Shown: in pieces, positions 18,722 to 25,704 of the stretch
Numbering within the stretch: position 1 is the first letter of the stretch
Layout: each line of letters begins with the position of its first letter
Source of the DNA: Desulfobulbaceae bacterium DB1
Lineage (GTDB): Bacteria; Desulfobacterota; Desulfobulbia; Desulfobulbales; SURF-16
Direction: 5' to 3'
Assembly: GCA_001914235.1 (NCBI GenBank)
Contig: MQUF01000017.1
Location: 1-32,490, forward strand
DNA: 32,490 bases
Position numbers and translations under genes: made by a program
Notes under the pieces: model-generated
Told to the model about the DNA's origin: nothing
The model's input: only the letters and a program-made list of their open reading frames with translations
The model's database searches: none

Positions 18722-19246
18722 GTGGCCAAGGAACTTCGGGTGGAAACGATTCCGGAAATCATTTTTCTATCCTGCGACGGAAGGTTCATCAAACGACTAA
18801 GCGGCAAAATCGCCAATGATATGCTGGAATTTTTCAAGAGCAACGAAATAATCATTTTCTGCTCCGCCGCCTTTTCCCTGGTCACCTTCCTGGGAACCCT
18901 GCTGGCCATCCCCTTTATGGTGGCGCGCATCCCCGCCGACTACTTTTCCAACACCAAAAGACATCGGCTCCCCTGGGCAAAACACCATCCCCTGGTGCGG
19001 GCAATACTGCTTATCAGCAAAAATCTTGTCGGATATGTTTTTATTTTGATGGGTATCATCATGCTGGTCCTGCCCGGCCAGGGCCTGCTTACCATCGTCA
19101 TCGGGCTGATGCTCATTGATTTTCCCGGCAAATTTCGTTTTGAACGCTGGCTGGCCGGCCGCGGCCCTATTCGGCGTTCCATCAACTGGTTGCGGCAACG
19201 AACCCGCCAAGAACCGCTTCTCTTCGACCATGAAAAAACCATGTGA
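18722..19246 (+). CDS. PGPGW-type transmembrane protein
   Basis: A 174-residue inner-membrane protein with two or three hydrophobic helices (IIIFCSAAFSLVTFLGTLLAIPFMV, then VGYVFILMGIIMLVLPGQGLLTIVIGLMLI, in parts) and a basic C-terminal tail (RFERWLAGRGPIRRSINWLRQR). The LPGQGLLTI turn and following residues match the small PGPGW membrane protein family, whose function is unknown. The start is uncertain: GTG 18722 is close to an AGAGG, and ATG 18821 would trim a poorly conserved 33-residue leader. It is 24 bp downstream of the SDR gene and overlaps the next small gene. Confidence 0.65.
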   Translation: MAKELRVETIPEIIFLSCDGRFIKRLSGKIANDMLEFFKSNEIIIFCSAAFSLVTFLGTLLAIPFMVARIPADYFSNTKRHRLPWAKHHPLVRAILLISKNLVGYVFILMGIIMLVLPGQGLLTIVIGLMLIDFPGKFRFERWLAGRGPIRRSINWLRQRTRQEPLLFDHEKTM

Positions 19247-19433
19247 TCTCTGCAACGGTACGGGCCAACTGAGCACCTTCAAGGGTGTCAGCCGATTCGT
19301 CGTAACCTGGGAGGAATGCCCGGAGTGCGCCGGCCTGGGCTACACCATCACGGAAAACCAAAGGGCATCTCCCCAAAAAATGCCAACAAAACATCCGAAC
19401 CGGTCGCGCCGGAAAAATCGGTCCGGGTCCTGA
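19230..19433 (+). CDS. Small DnaJ-type zinc-finger-like protein
   Basis: A 67-residue protein whose ATG lies inside the end of the preceding membrane-protein gene. It carries CDLCNGTGQL and CPECAGLGY, two CxxCxGxG motifs of the DnaJ zinc-centre kind, followed by a basic tail. The two motifs would bind one Zn ion. The role is unknown; it could be a small chaperone-like or nucleic-acid-binding adaptor. The overlap with the upstream gene supports translation. Confidence 0.6.
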   Translation: MKKPCDLCNGTGQLSTFKGVSRFVVTWEECPECAGLGYTITENQRASPQKMPTKHPNRSRRKNRSGS

Positions 19434-19552
19434 CCCCGCCGCCGGCCGCATGCTGAAAATATGCACATGCCGTCCCTTCAGCACCGTCATTCTCCCGCCG
19501 GTGACAATAGTCTTTTTCATCCTTATTGTTTTATCAGGAAGGAGGTGATCTT

Positions 19553-19732
19553 ATGATGAATGAAAACCTGACAACCCTGGAACGCGAATTCATTGAGATT
19601 GCCATGTCGGAGGAGATGGAGGGCGAGGTAACGCTGCATGACATCCAGGAATACATGGATTACCTGGACGAAAACTTCATGGAAGGAGCTCTGGAAGAAT
19701 ATAACGAGCAGCTTATCAAGCACGTGCATTAA
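19553..19732 (+). CDS. Small acidic protein
   Basis: A 59-residue, strongly acidic helical protein (MMNENLTTLEREFIEIAMS...). An excellent ribosome-binding site (GGAAGGAGGTGA) precedes two adjacent ATG codons, and an intrinsic terminator follows the stop, so it is very likely a real single-gene unit or the end of an operon. No family recognised. Confidence 0.7.
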   Translation: MMNENLTTLEREFIEIAMSEEMEGEVTLHDIQEYMDYLDENFMEGALEEYNEQLIKHVH

Positions 19733-19771
19733 AGCGCCAATGCCGTGTCGAATCGTTTCCCAACCGGAAAC

Positions 19772-19801
19772 AAAGCCCGCGTCAATGCGGGCTTTTTCTT
19801 T
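19772..19801 (+). terminator. Rho-independent terminator
   Basis: Perfect 9-bp stem AAAGCCCGC / GCGGGCTTT with a GTCAAT loop, followed by TTCTTT. It terminates the small acidic gene and probably the upstream cluster. Confidence 0.9.
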
Positions 19802-19889
19802 GCAGGCGCGGCCAAGCGGTCCGAGACGAATATTTCTCTTATCCATTCCCCCGGAACAATGATATGATGATCACCAGGAAAACGATCCC

Positions 19890-20255
19890 ATGAAGGAAAA
19901 GAAGAAAGATAACGCAGGTCTCGTCTATTCAACCGAGCACGGCAGAATGTGCCCGGCGTGCGGACAACCATCCGCCGCCTGTCTCTGCCGCGGCAGCAGG
20001 ACGTCCGCCCCGGGCAATGGAATCGTCCGGATCTCCAGGGAAAGCAAAGGCCGCAAGGGCAAAGGCGTAACCCTCATTTCAGGACTGGGGCTTGCTGCCG
20101 ACTCCCTGCGCGCACTGGCCGGAGAGCTCAAGCGGAAATGCGGTTCCGGCGGGACGGTGAAGAACGGCATCATAGAGATCCAGGGGGATCACCGGGACAC
20201 CCTGTTTGCGGAGTTGACCCGGCAGGGGTATCTCGTCAAATACAGCGGCGGCTGA
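19890..20255 (+). CDS. yciH: SUI1/YciH-family translation factor
   Basis: A 121-residue protein of the eIF1/SUI1 superfamily, which can act in initiation fidelity at the 30S subunit. The N-terminus has a small Cys cluster (CPACGQPSAACLC). The SUI1 core follows: SKGRKGKGVTLISGL, LKRKCGSGGTVKNGIIEIQGDHRD and a final LTRQGYLVK strand. The GSGGTVK loop is diagnostic. The ATG at 19890 has AGGA about ten bases upstream. It follows the terminator, so it has its own promoter, and lies 61 bp before pckA. Confidence 0.93.
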   Translation: MKEKKKDNAGLVYSTEHGRMCPACGQPSAACLCRGSRTSAPGNGIVRISRESKGRKGKGVTLISGLGLAADSLRALAGELKRKCGSGGTVKNGIIEIQGDHRDTLFAELTRQGYLVKYSGG

Positions 20256-20316
20256 CAATGACGCCTCACACAGACAATTGACAAAAACAATTGGCCAATC
20301 ATACACGGAGCTCGTT

Positions 20317-21921
20317 ATGAAAAACAAGGAATGCCGCAATCACAGCAAATACGGCCTGGAACATCACGGACTCAACAATCTCGGAGAAGTTTTCTGGAAC
20401 CTCCCCACCGCCATCCTCTATGAAAAAATCCTTATTCGCGGCGAAGGACGCCTCTCCCATCTCGGACCGATCGTTGTCCGTACCGGCCATCACACCGGCC
20501 GCTCGGCCCGGGACAAATTCATCGTCAAGGACAAAACAACCGAAAAAGATATCTGGTGGGGAACAACCAACGTGCCCTTCTCGCCGGCCAGTTTTGATGA
20601 ACTGCATAAACGAATGACCCTGCACCTGCAGACCCAGGATCTCTATGTGCAGGACTGCTTTGCCGGAGCTGACCCCAAATACCGGATGCCGGTGCGCATC
20701 ATTACCCAGTACGCCTGGCACAGCCTCTTTGCCCGCAACATGTTCATCCAGGCCACCAGGGAAGAGCAGCAAAGACATGTTCCGCAGTTCACCGTCATCA
20801 ATGTTCCCGGCTTTCACGCATCCCCGGCTGTGCATGGGACCAATTCGGAAACATTCATCATCGCCAATTTCAAAAAAAAGCTGATCCTGATCGGCGGCAC
20901 CAGCTATGCCGGAGAAACCAAAAAGTCTATTTTCTCCGCCATGAACTATATTTTACCAGGAAACAACATCCTCCCCATGCACTGTTCCGCCAATATCGGC
21001 CCGGAAGGCAATACCGCCCTCTTTTTCGGACTGAGCGGCACCGGCAAAACAACCCTTTCCGCCGATGCCTCGCGCGTCTTGATCGGCGACGACGAACACG
21101 GCTGGAGCGATGACGGCATCTTCAACTTTGAGGGCGGCTGCTACGCCAAGCTGATACATTTATCCGCGGAAGCGGAGCCGGAAATTTTTTCCACCACCAG
21201 ACGCTTCGGCACCATTCTGGAAAATGTTTCCCTGGACGCCTGCACTCGCCGGGTTAACCTTGACGATGACACCTTTACCGAAAACACCAGGGGTTCGTAC
21301 CATATTTCCGCCATCCCCAATGCCAGCGAAACCGGCAGGGGAGGGCACCCGAAAACCATCATCTTTCTTTCCGCCGATGCCTTCGGTGTTCTGCCGCCGG
21401 TGGCCAGGTTGACCAGGGAGCAGGCCATGTACCATTTCATTTCCGGCTACACGGCCCGGGTGGCCGGCACGGAAAAGGGAGTTACCGAGCCTTCGCCGGT
21501 GTTCAGCGCCTGCTATGGAGCTCCGTTCATGCCCCTCCACCCCATGCGCTATGCGGAACTGCTCGGCGAAAAAATGCAACGGCACGACACCCAGGCATGG
21601 CTGATCAATACCGGCTGGACCGGCGGGCCATACGGCACCGGCCATCGCATGTCCATTGCCCACACCCGGGCCATGATCAACGCCGCGCTGGACGGCAACC
21701 TGGACAAGATTCCCACTCATCCGGAGCCTTTTTTCGGCCTGCATGTGCCGACCCGCTGCCCGGGTGTGCCGGACCAGGTCCTGCAGCCCCGCAACACCTG
21801 GCCCAATGGCGACGATTACGACGCCCAGGCCGGCAAACTGGCCGGGATGTTTGCCGAGAACTTTAAACAATTTGCCGACCAGACCACGGAGGAAATCCGC
21901 AAGGCCGGACCCTGTTGTTGA
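20317..21921 (+). CDS. pckA: Phosphoenolpyruvate carboxykinase (ATP)
   Basis: Interconverts oxaloacetate plus ATP with PEP, CO2 and ADP in gluconeogenesis or anaplerosis. The 534 residues are the normal family length. Seen: the substrate loop RTGHHTGRSARDKF, GGTSYAGETKKSIF, the P-loop GLSGTGKTTLS, the metal-binding GDDEHGW, and the adenine-binding late motif NTGWTGGPYGTG. The ATG at 20317 with GGAG upstream is preferred over the TTG at 20278. The protein ends in CC. It probably belongs to central carbon metabolism with the glycogen genes upstream, although on the opposite strand. Confidence 0.97.
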   Translation: MKNKECRNHSKYGLEHHGLNNLGEVFWNLPTAILYEKILIRGEGRLSHLGPIVVRTGHHTGRSARDKFIVKDKTTEKDIWWGTTNVPFSPASFDELHKRMTLHLQTQDLYVQDCFAGADPKYRMPVRIITQYAWHSLFARNMFIQATREEQQRHVPQFTVINVPGFHASPAVHGTNSETFIIANFKKKLILIGGTSYAGETKKSIFSAMNYILPGNNILPMHCSANIGPEGNTALFFGLSGTGKTTLSADASRVLIGDDEHGWSDDGIFNFEGGCYAKLIHLSAEAEPEIFSTTRRFGTILENVSLDACTRRVNLDDDTFTENTRGSYHISAIPNASETGRGGHPKTIIFLSADAFGVLPPVARLTREQAMYHFISGYTARVAGTEKGVTEPSPVFSACYGAPFMPLHPMRYAELLGEKMQRHDTQAWLINTGWTGGPYGTGHRMSIAHTRAMINAALDGNLDKIPTHPEPFFGLHVPTRCPGVPDQVLQPRNTWPNGDDYDAQAGKLAGMFAENFKQFADQTTEEIRKAGPCC

Positions 21922-22041
21922 TTGCGGATTTGGGATTTACGAATCGTGGATTGAATTGAAACCAAGGTGCATGAGTGCCCCCAATCAGCAATTTTCCGTC
22001 ATCGACCGGCAATACGAAAAGAGGCGGAGGAGGCAAATCAG

Positions 22042-22083
22042 ATGGACAAACTCGTTCCCATACTCCCGCAGCCTTCCACCTGA
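22042..22083 (+). other. Short in-frame upstream reading frame with strong SD
   Basis: GGAGGAGG at about 22027-22033 stands eight bases before ATG 22042, which opens MDKLVPILPQPST and meets UGA at 22081-22083. This short frame is exactly in phase with the methyltransferase reading frame that begins 40 bp later. It may be a leader peptide, or the true N-terminus of the methyltransferase if the UGA is read through. A hairpin with a GGA loop and a bulged T lies at 22094-22113. Confidence 0.4.
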
Positions 22084-22122
22084 CCGCCGGCAACCGACGC
22101 CGGAGGCTGTCGGCAAACAACA

Positions 22123-22878
22123 GTGGTGAGCGCAAAACACCTTTCCCCGGAAGATTGTGAAAAAATCAGGGAGGCGATACGCGGGAAATACAGCGGGGTT
22201 TCCTGTTCCGCCGCCGGTTTCTTTCGTTATCCCACCGGCCGGGAAGGGGCGGAGAAACTCGGATATGACCCGGCTGTCATCTCCCAGGCCCATGCCGGTC
22301 TGCTTCAGTCCTTCTGCGGCGTCGGCAATCCCTTTTCCCTCGGCATTGTCACGTCCGGTGATCGGGTGCTTGATTTCGGTTGCGGCGCGGGCTTTGACAT
22401 GTACGTCGCCGCCCGCCTTGTCGGCAAACACGGCCTGGTGTGCGGAATCGACCTGACAGACTCCATGGCTCATCAGGCCAGGGAAAATCTTTGCCGCGCT
22501 GCAATTGATCACTTTGAAATTCAAGTCGCCAACGGGGAAACCATTCCCTATCAAAATGACTTTTTTGATGTCGTCATCTCCAACGGCGTCATCAACCTCA
22601 GCCCGCACAAGGAAAAATGTTTCGCCGAAATCCAGCGGGTGCTCAAACCAGGCGGCCGCCTCCAGTTTGCCGATGTTGTTCTGGAAAAAGACCTGCCGGA
22701 CAGGATGAGTTTAAGCGCCGAATCCTGGTCGCACTGAATAGGCGGCACGATCCCGGTGCGGGATCAGTTGAAAACCATGGAAGAGGCGGGTTTTTGTCAG
22801 GTGGCCTGCCAGGGCATCACCGGTTTTCGCACTTCACCCTCCACCGTGGGCGCACTGTTTTCCGGCTGCAAGCCGTAG
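22123..22878 (+). CDS. ArsM-like SAM methyltransferase, probable selenoprotein
   Basis: A SAM-dependent methyltransferase of 251 residues if UGA at 22735-22737 is read as selenocysteine (residue 205). The SAM motif is VLDFGCGAG (82-90), then GIDLT; the N-terminal FRYPTGREGAEKLGYD and the motif LKPGGRLQFADVVLEKDLP are those of arsenite methyltransferase-like proteins. Translation past the UGA gives IGGTIPVRDQLKTMEEAGF and TGFRTSPSTVGALF, the expected C-terminus of the family, ending at TAG 22876. In relatives a conserved Cys, thought to bind As(III), occupies the UGA position in the (C)IxGxxP context. A SECIS-like hairpin follows. The GTG 22123 start lacks a clear ribosome-binding site; see the upstream in-frame ATG. 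Substrate could be arsenic, selenium or an organic thiol; unproven. Confidence 0.8.
22749..22765 (+). promoter_or_regulatory. SECIS-like hairpin 1
   Basis: GATCCC / GGGATC perfect 6-bp stem with loop GGTGC. The loop begins 17 nt after the in-frame UGA and opens with GGU, which agrees with the known bacterial SECIS layout (a short stem-loop immediately downstream, with G at the loop start, bound by SelB). Confidence 0.7.
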
Positions 22879-22942
22879 GATGCTTAACGGTTTCTTGTTG
22901 CGCACGCGGATGAAGCGTGGCCGGAGGGAAGAGAAAAACATC

Positions 22943-24115
22943 ATGGACGTTTTCCAGGAAAAGATCGCGGCCATCCGCCAGGTTCACCAGGCATTTGCCG
23001 AAATCATCCGTCATGACAAGTGTCGCACCTGTTCCTGCCTGCACGGAGACATGATGGCCGCCATTCTGACCGTCATCCGCGACATTGAAAAAGATAAGGA
23101 CGCCCCGGAGCTGGTTGCCGCTGAAAACGATTTTTCCGAATGGATCGACGGCGCACGCAGGGCGGATCTCCACCATTGACTGGGCTGCCGACCCTGCCTG
23201 CCGGTTCCGGCATTCAATAGATTCAACCAGCAAATGGACCTGCTGCTTCACGGCAAGGACGGACGTGTCGGCGAACCGGCCGGCGCCGCCTCCATCCCGG
23301 CAACGGAATTTGTCGACCTTGCCTGGCCGGTGCAGCCGGGGGATTACGCGGTGCGCAATCCCAGGTCAGCCATTGCCCTTCTGCTGGTGGGTGAGACCCT
23401 CGCAATGGACGACAGCTTTTTCAGCGCGTTCGCCTCGATTGCCATCACCGGCACCCTGACCACGGAAAACATCGGGGTGGAATACGTGGTCAAGAATCTC
23501 ATCAGCAATCCCTTTATCCGCCATCTGGCAATACTGGGCAAGGAAATCGCCGGTCACCGGCCGGCCGACGCCATCTTCAAGCTGGCGGCAAACGGTATAG
23601 ACGTAAACCAACGCATCATCGAAGCGCGCGGCGCGCGGCCGGTGCTGCGCAATCTGCCGGCCGCCGCGGTGGAGCATTTCCGCGCACAGATCACGGTGCA
23701 CAACCTGCTGGACTGCGCCGACCCCAATCTGCCGGCCCAAAAAGTTCATTCCCTTGGTCTTCTCCCCCACGAGCCGTGCAGCGCCGCCCTCCACGTCAGT
23801 CTCATCGACCCCATCGAGGCACGGCCTGCCCAACATCTGCAACTTGACCCCGAAGGCTACTTCATCATTCTGACCAACAGCGGCCGAAAAAACCCGCTCA
23901 GGGTGGAACATTACAAAAACAGCGGCGCCCTGGCGCACATCATTGAAGGGAAGGACAGCGCCACTCTCTGCGCCGACCTGATTGAAAAAAAACTCGTCTC
24001 ACGCCTTGACCATGCCGCCTACCTGGGGCGGGAGCTGGTCCGGGCGGAAAACGCCCTCCGGCAAGGAACCAGATATATCCAGGACAGGGCGCAGGGAGAA
24101 ATCAACCGCCGCTGA
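22943..24115 (+). CDS. MtrA-like/DUF4346 protein, probable selenoprotein
   Basis: A 390-residue protein if UGA at 23177-23179 is read as selenocysteine (residue 79). The N-terminal part has CRTCSCL (Cys 27, 30, 32) and, after the UGA, LGCRPC, giving U-x-x-C-x-x-C where Cys would be expected in a DLHxCLGCxPC motif. Residues about 115-250 (GTLTTENIGVEYVVKNLISNPFIRHLAILGKEIAGH, in parts) match subunit A of tetrahydromethanopterin S-methyltransferase (MtrA), a corrinoid methyl carrier. The end, from about 300 (DPEGYFIILTNSGRKNP to DHAAYLGRELVRAENAL), matches DUF4346. If the UGA were a stop, only 78 residues and an orphan downstream frame from ATG 23234 would remain. The gene begins 64 bp after the methyltransferase. 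A role in methyl transfer is inferred. Confidence 0.78.
23199..23212 (+). promoter_or_regulatory. SECIS-like hairpin 2
   Basis: TGCCGGTTCCGGCA folds as a TGCC/GGCA stem with loop GGTTCC (or a longer stem with a smaller loop). It starts 19 nt after the second in-frame UGA, and the loop again opens with GGU, the same as hairpin 1. Confidence 0.65.
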
Positions 24116-24429
24116 GCATCTCTTTGAGTGTATTGCATTGCCCTCCTCGCCCCTCCTGGCACATTTTCCCATTTTGCCAATCGTCACAGGAAATCAGGCC
24201 GCGAAACGGAGAAGTGGCGGTACTTTCTACTCAGATAACACCTTTTACTTCAGTAGTAGCCGTACTCATGGGAAATTCGGGGACAGACCCCTAATATTCC
24301 CCGAATTACCGCAAAAAAGATGAAAAATGAGCCCTGATATGCTACATACTATGTATCTCCTATGGAGCCGGACAGGAGGAATTCCAATATACTGTCCCCG
24401 AATTTACCCCTACTGGAGGAGCTCACCCC
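24116..24429. repeat. Gene-free stretch with 14-bp inverted repeat (REP/MITE-like)
   Basis: No gene is seen in this gap of 314 bp. AAATTCGGGGACAG at 24273-24286 and its exact reverse complement at 24392-24405 bound a 133-bp unit with further partial copies (TATTCCCCGAATTA near 24296-24309). This is typical of small non-autonomous repeats seen near toxin-antitoxin genes. The right arm sits just upstream of the antitoxin ribosome-binding site (GGAGGAG), so it may overlap the promoter of that operon. Confidence 0.65.
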
Positions 24430-24615
24430 ATGCAAACGGTAAAGGAAAAAATAACGGAAATTCTCATGTCCCAACCGGATGACGCCACCTATGAAGAGAT
24501 CATGCGGGAACTCGCCTTTGAAAGAATGATCGAACGGGGTCTCAATGACGCCCGATCCGGACGGGTGATCACCGATGAAGAGCTGGCGCACCGGATTCGC
24601 ACATGGCAAAGCTGA
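24430..24615 (+). CDS. Antitoxin of a type II module
   Basis: A 61-residue acidic, helical protein (MQTVKEKITEILMSQPDDATYEEIMREL...) of the size and pattern of small antitoxins that pair with ParE/RelE toxins: an N-terminal helical part (YEEIMRELAFERMIERGLNDARSG) and a C-terminal toxin-wrapping tail with VITDEELAHRIRTW. It has a strong ribosome-binding site (GGAGGAG) and its stop overlaps the toxin start by 13 bp, the normal coupling for such pairs. It would neutralise the toxin and repress the operon, the second point being general to the family. Confidence 0.8.
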   Translation: MQTVKEKITEILMSQPDDATYEEIMRELAFERMIERGLNDARSGRVITDEELAHRIRTWQS

Positions 24616-24899
24616 GATGGACCACGGAAGCCGAGCGATGGCTGCGGGATATCCATGACTACATCGCCGGCGACAATCCCTCCGCCGCGCAAAAGGTGAT
24701 TGTCGGTATCTACGACAAAGCACAGATGCTGCGGGAGTTCCCAGAGCTTGGTCACAAATACCGCTCAGAGCAGGAAGGTGACATACGAGTCCTGCTTTAT
24801 GGCCATTACCGGATCGCGTACCTGATACGACATGAAGGAGTGATCGATATTTTAGGTGTCTTCCATGGCGCCTTGGACATCAGGCGATATCTCCCCTGA
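24603..24899 (+). CDS. RelE/ParE-family toxin
   Basis: A 98-residue protein with the RelE/ParE pattern: LRWTTEAERWLRDIHDYIAGDNPSAAQKVIVGIYDKAQMLREFPELG, then YRSEQEGDIRVLLYGHYRIAYLIRHEGVIDILGVFHGALDIRRYL (in parts). ParE members poison gyrase and RelE members cut mRNA on the ribosome; the sequence does not decide between them. It is cotranslated with the antitoxin and borders the DGR, whose target 1 gene converges on it. Confidence 0.88.
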   Translation: MAKLRWTTEAERWLRDIHDYIAGDNPSAAQKVIVGIYDKAQMLREFPELGHKYRSEQEGDIRVLLYGHYRIAYLIRHEGVIDILGVFHGALDIRRYLP

Positions 24900-24986
24900 C
24901 TCTGGGAAAAATCGCGGGCATGGCCCACTCCTCCACTCCTCCTGTCCGCCAACGCGGGAATCAGACCAAATAACCAAATCCCCATC

Positions 24987-25544
24987 TCACTGTCCGCCGC
25001 GAACGCACCGCACGTAGTAGCTGCCGTGCTTACTGTAGCTGCCGACGCTGCCACCGTAGAAGTTGACGTGCCACGCGTAGGACGGAGAGGAGTCGACGTA
25101 CCACTCGTCGTCCGGATAGTAGGCGTAGCCGACGTCGGCGTACCACGCACCGTCCGGACTGCCGGCGTAGGTGGACGACGACCAGTAATGGGACGTATTT
25201 GCGTTAGGAAAGACCGCCGGATCAATGGCAGGGTTATAGCGGCTGTCGTCGGTGATGGATTCAAGCTCCTTGATGTTCGGCAGCCGCCAGTCGTCATAGC
25301 CTCCATCCACCGGCAGGACAAGATCATCACAGTAATCCAGGGCCTGCTGCCAGGCGCGGGTTATGTTGTCGTCCTCTCGCTGCCACATCAGGCCACTGGC
25401 GTTGTCCGTCACCGTGCCGTCTTCATTGGGGGTAAAGTCGCCGGCCAGGGCCGGGGCGACTGCGAGCAGCAGGGTGCAGCAGGCGGCAATGAAGGCCCGG
25501 CGAAGGGTAAAAATGGTTTGGTTCGTTGTCATCGTTTTTTTCAT
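24987..25544 (-). CDS. DGR target 1: secreted DUF1566 protein
   Basis: A 185-residue protein with a clear signal peptide (MKKTMTTNQ, then RRAFIAACCTLLLAVAPALA) and one DUF1566/Lcl-C domain: DNASGLMWQREDDNITRAWQQALDYC, DWRLPNIKELESITD, YWSSSTYAG and the terminal YVRCVRGGQ. DUF1566 is predicted to have the C-type-lectin fold used by DGR targets to display variable residues. The last 69 codons are the variable repeat VR1. ATG 25544 follows a good AGGAGAG; the longer frame upstream runs through a REP hairpin and is rejected. Product is probably exported and presents a variable binding surface. VR1 is 24 codons longer than the template, giving three successive P..xW.V-type blocks (SPDGAW, YPDDEW, PSYAW). 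Confidence 0.88.
   Translation of the reverse strand: MKKTMTTNQTIFTLRRAFIAACCTLLLAVAPALAGDFTPNEDGTVTDNASGLMWQREDDNITRAWQQALDYCDDLVLPVDGGYDDWRLPNIKELESITDDSRYNPAIDPAVFPNANTSHYWSSSTYAGSPDGAWYADVGYAYYPDDEWYVDSSPSYAWHVNFYGGSVGSYSKHGSYYVRCVRGGQ
24990..25196 (-). repeat. DGR variable repeat VR1 (expanded)
   Basis: 207 bp, aligned to the 135-bp template. At template Asn codons it shows TAC, GGC, AGT, GAC, CAC, AGC and similar, while GCC, CCG, GTC, TGG, TAC and the final block encoding YVRCVRGG are nearly unchanged. Two extra copies of the central block (CCG AAC AAC GCG TGG AAC GTC) are present, each separately altered at adenines. A few non-adenine changes occur (for example GCG to GAG). The last codon is CAG where the template has AAG. 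Confidence 0.9.
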
Positions 25545-25575
25545 TTCTCTCTCCTTATTATCAATACAGGGCAGC

Positions 25576-25682
25576 GTCGGCAATGATTTGCCGACCTACG
25601 GGATTACAACCTCTGGCGGCAAGGGATGCCGCCCTACGGCAACATGCACGGCGAACTCGTAGGTCGGCATTCCCATGCCGAC
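25576..25682. repeat. Cluster of three REP-like hairpins
   Basis: Three hairpins in 107 bp: GTCGGCAA/TTGCCGAC (25576-25595), GGCGGCA/TGCCGCC (25615-25633) and GTCGGCAT/ATGCCGAC (25663-25682), with CCTACG-type linkers. They fill the gap between the RT stop and the target 1 start. They are probably dispersed repeats; they might also separate transcription of target 1 from the RT. Confidence 0.7.
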
Positions 25683-25704
25683 ACCGAATACGCAATACCC
25701 GGCT

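Noticed and set aside
20278-20316. Longer pckA start at TTG 20278
   Set aside because: Adds 13 residues without a ribosome-binding site; ATG 20317 has GGAG at proper distance.
24806-25330. Minus-strand frame with RTSATPTIRTTSGTST-like text, and a similar frame at 27860-28264
   Set aside because: These are the shifted frames of VR1 and VR2 running into their 3' flanks; the DUF1566 frames explain the conservation.
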